Shown piece by piece: positions 28,791-35,086 of a stretch of DNA of 44,342 nucleotides (within the stretch, counting starts at the first letter, position 1; every line of letters begins with the position of its first letter). Source of the DNA: Flavobacteriales bacterium (lineage in GTDB: Bacteria > Bacteroidota > Bacteroidia > Flavobacteriales_D > Parvicellaceae); contig JAQXDK010000004.1 in assembly GCA_029251405.1 (NCBI GenBank), positions 1 through 44,342 on the forward strand, read 5' to 3'. The notes under the pieces were generated by a model. It had not been told where the DNA came from. It did not search any database and saw only the letters and a list, made by a program, of their open reading frames with translations. The position numbers were made by a program, and so were the translations under genes.

Positions 28791-28829
28791 CCCCTCAAAG
28801 GCTTAATAAACTTTCGTATAATATATATG
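28791..28829 (+). promoter_or_regulatory. C-run/CGT promoter-like element (site a)
   Basis: CCCCTC (28791-28796), 18 bases, CGT (28815-28817) and an A/T-only stretch, followed directly by the ATG of the first paralogue gene. The same layout occurs at 30753, 34886 and, on the minus strand, at 43453. CGT in the -10 region is typical of ECF sigma factors. If it is a promoter, transcription would start at or just before the ATG, giving a leaderless or nearly leaderless message. Confidence 0.4.
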
Positions 28830-29432
28830 TTTAAGATTTTAAATTTTATAAAAAAAATCGTTTTATTAATCATATTTTTTGTAACAACAACAAATATTTA
28901 TTCTCAAATTTGCGGCGAACTAGAAGTTCAGATGCTGCCACAAGTCTCTTTTACTGAACTAATTTTTACTACTAATTACGACAATTTAGTAAATATGAAC
29001 ACTAGCACTACTGCTGTTCTTTACGACTGGAGAGGTTATCCTCCAGGAAATCATAATTGGAACGGAAATTCCCATGTTTGGCACAGCTCAGTTCCTAGAC
29101 CAACATTCAGTTGTAATTTTAATTTTAATGATAGTTATTTTTTCTTTATTTTATCACTATCTATGGAAGATACAATATCTTCTGCGACTCCAATAACTAC
29201 TTGTTTTTTACCTTTTTTCATTGCTAGAGACACTTTATTGCCTTCCTATTGGAACCTCACGATGCTCAACAGTAACACAACTGATATAAAAAGTTTTGAA
29301 AATGATGAAAAAAAGTTAATTAATACATATAACCTTGCTGGTCAAGAAGTTGATATTAAAAAAATTAACCAAGAAATAGTTGTTTTCCTTTACACTGATG
29401 GATCGGTAGAGAAAAAATTCATTAAAAAGTAA
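28827..29432 (+). CDS. Secreted protein of a local paralogue family, copy 1
   Basis: This 201-residue protein has a signal peptide (about 1-26, ending IYSQ). The mature part starts with the ICGEL cysteine, has the core YDWRGYPPGNHNWNGN with SHVW after it, a membrane-like but short LSLSMEDT stretch, and a C-terminal region KLINTYNLAGQEVD ... VEKKFIKK. That tail resembles a variant T9SS sorting domain (xxDGSxEKK ending), so the protein is probably exported across the outer membrane. The two following genes encode close paralogues and 42782-43396 a distant one. The function is unknown. Confidence 0.75.
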   Translation: MFKILNFIKKIVLLIIFFVTTTNIYSQICGELEVQMLPQVSFTELIFTTNYDNLVNMNTSTTAVLYDWRGYPPGNHNWNGNSHVWHSSVPRPTFSCNFNFNDSYFFFILSLSMEDTISSATPITTCFLPFFIARDTLLPSYWNLTMLNSNTTDIKSFENDEKKLINTYNLAGQEVDIKKINQEIVVFLYTDGSVEKKFIKK

Positions 29433-29491
29433 CTCCACTTAACACAGTATAAATTAAACAATTAGCGAATACAACAGTATATAACTTAAAA

Positions 29492-30100
29492 TTGCGAGTG
29501 AAAAAATTTAAAATATTGTTAGCCTTAGTTTCTTTAAACTTATTAATAAGTGGACAAAACTGCTCAGATTTAAGAGTTTATTTACATAATCAAAATCCTC
29601 AAATTATTGCAAACCAGCTAATATTTGGCACTAATTACGACAGTTTAGTATATGTGAATCCCAATACTTCTGCTGTAAACGCAATTTATGACTGGAGAGG
29701 TTATCCACCAGGAAATCATAACTGGAACGGAAATTCCCATGTTTGGCAAAGTAGTTTAGCTAATCCTACTTACCTTACCACAATTTTCTTTAATGATTCC
29801 ACATCATTTTTTATTTTATCATTATCTATGGGAGATACTGCTACCTCTCCATCACCAGTTACTAATTGTTTAATTCCATTTTACATTAACTCAAGCCCCG
29901 ACGTTAATGGATTTCCAACATGGAATTTAATAATGCTTAACTCAAATACTGATATTTTGAATACAGGAACCAAAAACAAAAAATTAATTAATACTTATAA
30001 TCTTGCTGGTCAAATAATAAATCCAAAAAAAGTAACCAATGAAATTATTGTTTACCAGTACTCAGACGGATCTACAGAAAAAAAATTCATTAGAAAATAA
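29492..30100 (+). CDS. Secreted protein of the same paralogue family, copy 2
   Basis: This 202-residue protein starts at TTG 29492, or at GTG 29498 two codons later. The signal peptide ends LISGQ, and Cys follows at the mature N-terminus (NCSDL). The core YDWRGYPPGNHNWNGN is identical to copy 1 and nearly identical at DNA level there, while flanking parts differ, which points to selection or gene conversion on the core. The tail KLINTYNLAGQIIN ... STEKKFIRK is the shared variant sorting domain. Only about 60 bases separate it from copy 1. Confidence 0.75.
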   Translation: MRVKKFKILLALVSLNLLISGQNCSDLRVYLHNQNPQIIANQLIFGTNYDSLVYVNPNTSAVNAIYDWRGYPPGNHNWNGNSHVWQSSLANPTYLTTIFFNDSTSFFILSLSMGDTATSPSPVTNCLIPFYINSSPDVNGFPTWNLIMLNSNTDILNTGTKNKKLINTYNLAGQIINPKKVTNEIIVYQYSDGSTEKKFIRK

Positions 30101-30152
30101 CTATTAACAACTAATGATTAAATTTTTGTTTATTAGACACCATATCGAATTT

Positions 30153-30734
30153 ATGAAGAAATATACTTTTCTAATATTAATCCTTTTGGGACATCTTTTT
30201 GTTAGTTCTCAAGAATGTGATCAAATAAATATTAATATAAATCCTATTAATATTTACGAATTTGAATTAGGTACCAACTATGATAGTTTGGTGAATTTAA
30301 ATCCTAACAGTGCTGCAGTATCTGCAATTTATGATTGGAGAGCTTACCCTCCTGGAAATCACAACTGGTCTGGAAATTCTCATGTTTGGCAAAGTACTCT
30401 TGCAGAACCTCACTACAGTGTCACATTAAATGATAATAATTTATTTTTTATTCTTTCTTTATCGATGGGAGACACTGCAACATCACCTCTTCCAGTAAAC
30501 ATTTGTTTACTACCCTTTTTCATTGCTAGAGACACCATTGGTTCATCGCAGTGGAATTTAGTTATGTTGGGCAATGGTGCCACTAATATTTCAAATCTAG
30601 AATCTGATACTAAAAAATTAATAAATACTTACAATCTAACTGGACAAATTGTAGACCCAAATAAAGTTAATCAAGAAATAGTTATTTTTAAATATTCTGA
30701 TGGTTCTACAGAAAAGAAATTTATAAATAGATAA
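30153..30734 (+). CDS. Secreted protein of the same paralogue family, copy 3
   Basis: I place the start at ATG 30153, which gives a clean signal peptide (MKKYTFLILILLGHLFVSSQ); the ATG at 30114 would add 13 residues that spoil it. The mature part starts ECDQI, then has the core YDWRAYPPGNHNWSGN, LSLSMGDTATSP and the tail KLINTYNLTGQIVD ... STEKKFINR. It differs from copies 1 and 2 at two core positions. It is probably cotranscribed with copy 2 (52-base gap). Confidence 0.75.
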   Translation: MKKYTFLILILLGHLFVSSQECDQINININPINIYEFELGTNYDSLVNLNPNSAAVSAIYDWRAYPPGNHNWSGNSHVWQSTLAEPHYSVTLNDNNLFFILSLSMGDTATSPLPVNICLLPFFIARDTIGSSQWNLVMLGNGATNISNLESDTKKLINTYNLTGQIVDPNKVNQEIVIFKYSDGSTEKKFINR

Positions 30735-30752
30735 TTTTATATTCTTACCCCT

Positions 30753-30789
30753 CCCCCCCACTTATCTAAAGTTTTTCGTTTAATATAAC
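30753..30789 (+). promoter_or_regulatory. C-run/CGT promoter-like element (site b)
   Basis: A run of seven C (30753-30759, preceded by CCCCT), 17 bases, then CGT (30777-30779) and TTAATATAAC. It lies 54 bases in front of the PKD-domain T9SS gene. Such a C-run is striking in this AT-rich DNA. The spacing to CGT matches that of the minus-strand site at 43453 exactly. Confidence 0.45.
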
Positions 30790-30843
30790 ATAAAATCGAA
30801 TTAATTGATATTCTATTTATAATGAATAACTAAAACTAAAAAA

Positions 30844-31788
30844 ATGATGAAAAAATTACTTTTAACAACATTGACCAGCTTAACTATTTTGTTTGGTCAA
30901 GCTCAACTAACATTGTGTGACTCCTTAACCATTACAGGGTCTCACTCACAGTTACAAATAACGGCAATGACTAATACATTTATTTATTACTGGGAAACTA
31001 TGGGTTATGGTGGAAGCATACTAGAACAAGACTCTAGCATGAGTACTACTCATAGCGTTTATAATTTCAATTCTAGTACTGGACAACCTTATGATACTTT
31101 ACTTACATGTATCTCAACTATGAACACTTTTTGTTGCGACACATTAGTTTGGAATGGAAATAATTGGATTATTTCTTCAGGTTTTAATCCTCCACCTTCA
31201 ACTGTTAATGCTAATTTCTATTGGTGGCAAGATTTTGATAGTACTAGCAATTCTTTTACTACAGATATTTACTGTGTGGAAAATTGTTCTGGAGGAACAG
31301 GACCTTTTAGTTACAACTGGGTTTTTGGCGACGGTAATACTTCAAGTGTCCAATATCCTGTTCATGTTTACAACCAAGTTGGGGACTACAATTTGTGTTT
31401 AACCTACACAGACGCTAATGGTAACTCAAGTAACTATTGCGACACCGTTACTATAAGTTCTAGAAACGGTTTTACTCTAAATGTTATTGACGAAAGTCAA
31501 GTTGCGTCATTAGGTATTGACAATGTAGAAATTTTAACAAATTCTAAAATATACCCGAATCCAATTGGGGAGCAGTCGTTTATTGAAATCAACTCAACAC
31601 AAAATTTAAACGCAAATATTTCCTATTTAGACTATTCAGGAAAAATGATTAAATCTCAAAACGTAAGTTTAATTAACGGTTTTAATAAAATAAAGATTAA
31701 TGCCCTTGACTTAAGTAGCGGCATTTATTTTATTAAAATTAGTAATGATGTTCAAAACCTTAATAAAACCATGAAGTTTATAAAGTAA
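30844..31788 (+). CDS. Secreted PKD-domain protein with T9SS sorting domain
   Basis: This 314-residue protein has a signal peptide (about 1-20). The mature N-terminus LTLCDSLTI resembles those of the neighbouring paralogues (CD near the start). Residues about 145-205 are a PKD domain with YNWVFGDGNTSS and VHVYNQVGDYNLCLTYTD. Residues about 235-314 are a T9SS type A domain (IYPNPIGEQ ... GIYFIKISN). It is probably a surface or secreted adhesion or structural protein. A strong terminator follows, then the ECF sigma factor gene. Confidence 0.82.
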   Translation: MMKKLLLTTLTSLTILFGQAQLTLCDSLTITGSHSQLQITAMTNTFIYYWETMGYGGSILEQDSSMSTTHSVYNFNSSTGQPYDTLLTCISTMNTFCCDTLVWNGNNWIISSGFNPPPSTVNANFYWWQDFDSTSNSFTTDIYCVENCSGGTGPFSYNWVFGDGNTSSVQYPVHVYNQVGDYNLCLTYTDANGNSSNYCDTVTISSRNGFTLNVIDESQVASLGIDNVEILTNSKIYPNPIGEQSFIEINSTQNLNANISYLDYSGKMIKSQNVSLINGFNKIKINALDLSSGIYFIKISNDVQNLNKTMKFIK

Positions 31789-31813
31789 AGAAGTAAATTT
31801 AATAGCTAACAAT

Positions 31814-31860
31814 ACAATCACCTGTGATTATTATTACAGGTGATTGTTATTTTATTTTTT
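31814..31860 (+). terminator. Strong Rho-independent terminator
   Basis: ACAATCACCTGT (31814-31825) pairs perfectly with ACAGGTGATTGT (31836-31847) around a ten-base loop, and a long T-rich run follows. It ends the PKD protein transcript; genes downstream would need their own promoter or read-through. Confidence 0.9.
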
Positions 31861-32412
31861 TTGGAAATAGAAGAATCATTCATAGAAAAATTAATAAATA
31901 ATGACAGAAGAGCTCAATTATTACTCTATGAGAAATGCTTTAGTATATTAATGAGTGTAGCTATAAGATATAAAAATAATGAAGAAGATGCTAAATCTTT
32001 GGCAATCAGTGCTTTTCTAAAAATTTTGACCAATATTGAAAATTACAATCCTAAAATACCTTTTGAAGCTTGGATTAGGAGAATATCGATAAATAATGCA
32101 ATTGATGATTTTAGAAAGAATCAAAAAAGAAAAGATATTGTTGAGTATAAAGATGAAATAAAATTTGAAAAAAACTACACCATTAATGAATATGAGTTGG
32201 AAATTAGGGCTGAAGAACTGAATGCTATGTTATTGCAATTGCCCAAGGCTACAAATACGGTATTTAACCTTTTTGCAATAGACGGATATTCACACAAAGA
32301 AATATCTGAAAGAATTGGAATTACAATAAACACCTCCAAATGGCATGTAAAGGAAGCTAGAAAAAAACTTAAAAATCTCCTACTAAAAAAACAAGAGTTA
32401 ATTGAAAAATAA
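31861..32412 (+). CDS. ECF-type RNA polymerase sigma factor
   Basis: This 183-residue protein has a sigma region 2 (SFIEKLINNDRRAQLLLYEKC ... NEEDAKSLAISAFLKI ... PFEAWIRRISINNAIDDFRK) and a sigma region 4 (LPKATNTVFNLFAIDGYSHKEISERIGI, then NTSKWHVKEARKKLK). The pattern LP..VFNL.AIDGYSHKEI is that of the Bacteroidota sigma factors paired with long barrel-containing partners (ECF21-like). I use TTG 31861; a GTG at 31840 is in frame but lies inside the terminator arm and adds an unlikely hydrophobic leader. The stop overlaps the next gene by 11 bases. Confidence 0.85.
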   Translation: MEIEESFIEKLINNDRRAQLLLYEKCFSILMSVAIRYKNNEEDAKSLAISAFLKILTNIENYNPKIPFEAWIRRISINNAIDDFRKNQKRKDIVEYKDEIKFEKNYTINEYELEIRAEELNAMLLQLPKATNTVFNLFAIDGYSHKEISERIGITINTSKWHVKEARKKLKNLLLKKQELIEK

Positions 32413-34276
32413 AAAAAATCATATTGACGAGCTGTTTAATAGCAAGCTAAATGAAAGAAATTTTGATTTGGATGAAAAACATTTAGATGATTTTAACCAA
32501 CAGTTAAATAAACATAATTCTAATATCAATCCAATTGATAGATTATTTAAAAAGAAGCTGTTGCAACGTGACTTTCCTTTTGATGTGAAACACCTTAATG
32601 CTCTAAAAAAGCAGCTTTCTAAATTTAATGCTTCTAATTTTAAAAAATGGTACTGGGCTGCATCTATATTGTTAGGAATTGGAATTACAAGTTTGGTTTA
32701 CTTCACCACCAATACAATTAAATCAAAAGAAAATATTATTAAAAAATTCAATACTAATGAATCAGAAGTTAATAAAACAAATAAATCATCTAAAAAACAG
32801 AAATCAACTGAATTAAATAACCTAACTAAATCAGAAAATCCATCCAGAATAAAGAAATTAATTGGGAATGATGAGAAAGTAACTAAAGAAACAGCTTCGA
32901 AAGATTTCACAGTTCAAAATACTAATAAGGTATTGCTAAGAGACGACTCCTTACCTAATACGAATTTAAATAATGAAAATAAAAAATCATTAACCACTAC
33001 TCATGCTTTAGAAAATAAATTTTATTCGAATCCTATAGTTAATGAAAATGGTCTTCTACAAAATGTTGAAAGCAAAGATTTAATTAATGTATCTAATGAT
33101 ATAAATAATACATCTTTTAAAGCAAGCCCAATTGATTCTTCTCAAAATTCTATTGTAGAATGGAGAGATGAACCTATGAAGTTCAATATTGAAAATCCAA
33201 TTATTGACAATGATAGTTCTGGAAGCCAAAACGATTCTGAAACAATTATAAACATAGATACATTTAACAGTTCCACGGATAGCTTGAAGAAGATTGAAGA
33301 AGATTTAAAAAACATAACTAATCTATCATCCGATTCTCTTAATAGAGATTTAGTAAAAAGCATATCCGATTCTCTTAATAGAGATTTAGTAAAAAGCACA
33401 TCCGATTCTCTTGTTCAGGATTCGGTTTCAAATAATCCTGATTCTTTATTAGTTCAAATTTCAGAGTTCTATGATTCTATAAAACCAGATAAAAAGTGGA
33501 GCCTCTCCTTTTCAATTGGTAGTAACCTAATAATGAAAAAATCATCGATTTTAAACCCTAACCAAGGGATGTCACCAACTGTAAATCAAAGCTTAAGTTC
33601 AACAATAAATAATCAAATTACATATAATAACATATTTAATATCCCTCTTGATTTAAGAATTAATTATAAGATGAATAAATCATTCTCTATTTCTTCAGGG
33701 CTAAGTACCGTTAGCTTCGGAGAAAAAATTGATTATAACAATATTCATGAAACTAACATGGTATACGATTCTAATTTTATTGATACTATTTGCATAATTG
33801 GCACTTTTCACGTTCCTTTTTACAATTGGAATACCGGACAAACGGATACAGCCATATATAACGTTACAAAGGACACCACTTATTGGGAGCGTGAAAACTA
33901 TGAAGAAACAACAATGAATAATTACAAAGTTCAAAACAGGTATACTTACCTTAATATTCCTTTCATGGTTGGTTACGAGTTTAGCGTCAAGAAATTCAGA
34001 GTTAGCTTAAAAACAGGTGGAGCAATTGGTTTCAGAATTAACAACTCTATGGGAATGTATTACAACAAAAATATTCAAGATTTACATCCATTTGAGATGA
34101 AAAAAACTATTTTTAATATTGTTACTACAGCTTCTATTGGTTATCAACTCAATAAATTAGAAATATTTTTAGAACCCAAATATTGGTTAAATATTACTAA
34201 TTCTATGAATTCTTCAGATCTAAACCATAGATACCACTTATTTGGTGGAAATATTGGAATTAGTTTTAAATTATAA
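32402..34276 (+). CDS. Probable dual membrane-spanning anti-sigma factor
   Basis: This 624-residue protein starts at a TTG inside the sigma gene. Residues 8-39 and 45-76 are two copies of one helical motif (IDELFNSKLNERNFD... and IDRLFKKKLLQRDFP...), the likely cytoplasmic sigma-binding part. One hydrophobic segment (about 84-102) spans the inner membrane. Residues about 105-360 are a Ser/Asn/Asp/Lys-rich, low-complexity periplasmic linker containing a tandem repeat. Residues about 365-624 are an outer-membrane beta-barrel domain ending GISFKL. This inner-membrane-to-outer-membrane layout is that of the Dma anti-sigma factors described in Bacteroides thetaiotaomicron. It would hold the sigma factor until an outer-membrane signal is sensed. 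Confidence 0.75.
   Translation: MKNKKNHIDELFNSKLNERNFDLDEKHLDDFNQQLNKHNSNINPIDRLFKKKLLQRDFPFDVKHLNALKKQLSKFNASNFKKWYWAASILLGIGITSLVYFTTNTIKSKENIIKKFNTNESEVNKTNKSSKKQKSTELNNLTKSENPSRIKKLIGNDEKVTKETASKDFTVQNTNKVLLRDDSLPNTNLNNENKKSLTTTHALENKFYSNPIVNENGLLQNVESKDLINVSNDINNTSFKASPIDSSQNSIVEWRDEPMKFNIENPIIDNDSSGSQNDSETIINIDTFNSSTDSLKKIEEDLKNITNLSSDSLNRDLVKSISDSLNRDLVKSTSDSLVQDSVSNNPDSLLVQISEFYDSIKPDKKWSLSFSIGSNLIMKKSSILNPNQGMSPTVNQSLSSTINNQITYNNIFNIPLDLRINYKMNKSFSISSGLSTVSFGEKIDYNNIHETNMVYDSNFIDTICIIGTFHVPFYNWNTGQTDTAIYNVTKDTTYWERENYEETTMNNYKVQNRYTYLNIPFMVGYEFSVKKFRVSLKTGGAIGFRINNSMGMYYNKNIQDLHPFEMKKTIFNIVTTASIGYQLNKLEIFLEPKYWLNITNSMNSSDLNHRYHLFGGNIGISFKL
33329..33412 (+). repeat. 36-base tandem repeat in the periplasmic linker
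   Basis: Two full units (33329-33364 and 33365-33400) differ at a single base near the end, and a third begins (33401). Each encodes 12 residues, SDSLNRDLVKS plus I or T. The period is in frame, so copy-number changes would lengthen or shorten the linker without breaking the gene. Confidence 0.85.
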
Positions 34277-34339
34277 GGAAATCATTCAATCCTTAAAAGT
34301 TAATTAAATACATGGCATGGTTATTGGGTAAATTATATT

Positions 34340-34885
34340 GTGAAAAAAATTATTTTATTATTAATATTTTACTTTTTTTATTCTATTACATTTTCTCAAA
34401 AAACATTATCTAATGGTGAAAATATTGGTGTAAATAAATCTATTTTATCCATCCAAACAGGTTATTTTGGCATTTGGATAAATCATGAATTAAAACTTCA
34501 TAAAAAAATAGCATTAAGAACTGAAATTGGAACAGAATACAGACTAAAATTTGCGATTAAGCAAAGTTTTGACTCTTTAAAAAACCAAGTCTCCATATTT
34601 TTAGAGCCCAAATATTATTTCAACCTTACAAAAAGAGAAAGTAAAAATAAAAACATTAAAAATAATGCTGGAAACTATATTTCGTTAAGAACTAATATTA
34701 ATATTTTAAATAATTTAGAAACTGGAGAAATTTATTTTCATACCCTCACTCCTACTTATGGAATAAGAAGAAATATTACTTCTCATTTTAATCTAGAACT
34801 TAGTTTTGGCTATGGAATCAGCTATTCAAATTCATTGATAACTCTTGAAGCCATGCCATCTTTTAAAGTTGGTTACAGTTTATAA
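34340..34885 (+). CDS. Outer-membrane beta-barrel protein of unknown function
   Basis: This 181-residue protein starts at a GTG and has a signal peptide (about 1-20, ending TFSQ). The mature part has alternating hydrophobic strands (ILSIQTGYFGIWINHELK, IALRTEIGTEYRLKF, YISLRTNINIL) and ends with an aromatic-containing strand (FKVGYSL), which fits a small eight-stranded barrel. The strand containing SIFLEPKYYFNL is similar to EIFLEPKYWLNI in the anti-sigma barrel, so the two may be related. It lies 63 bases after the anti-sigma gene and may be part of that operon. Confidence 0.7.
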   Translation: MKKIILLLIFYFFYSITFSQKTLSNGENIGVNKSILSIQTGYFGIWINHELKLHKKIALRTEIGTEYRLKFAIKQSFDSLKNQVSIFLEPKYYFNLTKRESKNKNIKNNAGNYISLRTNINILNNLETGEIYFHTLTPTYGIRRNITSHFNLELSFGYGISYSNSLITLEAMPSFKVGYSL

Positions 34886-34926
34886 CCCCCCAGCACATTA
34901 CATTTTCATCGTTTATAAATATAATG
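34886..34926 (+). promoter_or_regulatory. C-run/CGT promoter-like element (site c)
   Basis: Six C (34886-34891, directly after the stop of the barrel gene), 18 bases, CGT (34910-34912) and TTATAAATATAA. It matches the other three sites. It is followed after about 50 bases by a strong terminator, and only then by the adhesin gene, so it may drive a small RNA. Confidence 0.4.
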
Positions 34927-35002
34927 TACTAAGGACAAGTAATGTCATTTACATAATTTATAATTTAATAACTGTAAAAAGCGGTTTAAAAACCGCTTTT
35001 TT
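34920..35002 (+). ncRNA. Candidate small RNA between promoter-like site c and a terminator
   Basis: A transcript starting about 8-10 bases after the CGT of site c would end at the terminator near 35002, giving about 80 bases with no open frame of note. The body is AT-rich. The ends are approximate, and the existence of the RNA is inferred only from the promoter-like site and terminator. Confidence 0.3.
34976..35002 (+). terminator. Strong hairpin terminator, probably active on both strands
   Basis: GCGGTTT (34981-34987) pairs with AAACCGC (34990-34996); the stem is extended by an A-run before and a T-run after (34976-34980, 34997-35002). The flanking A- and T-runs suit termination in both directions. 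Confidence 0.85.
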
Positions 35003-35036
35003 ACCATATGATAAAATAAATTTATTAATTTATGAC

Positions 35037-35044
35037 TATGTTTG
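35037..35044 (+). promoter_or_regulatory. Possible Bacteroidota -7 element for the repeat adhesin gene
   Basis: TATGTTTG matches TAnnTTTG exactly and lies 42 bases before the ATG at 35087, downstream of the terminator. No TTG at the -33 distance was seen. Confidence 0.3.
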
Positions 35045-35086
35045 TTTAACATTTAAATAAAAAAATTAAACAGTTCAAACTCTTTT

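Noticed and set aside
31840-31860. GTG at 31840 as the sigma factor start.
   Set aside because: It lies in the 3' arm of a strong terminator and would add a hydrophobic leader foreign to sigma factors; TTG 31861 is preferred.
33329-33412. Direct repeats of 36 bases considered as a CRISPR array.
   Set aside because: The units are contiguous without spacers, lie in frame inside a gene, and no cas gene is present.
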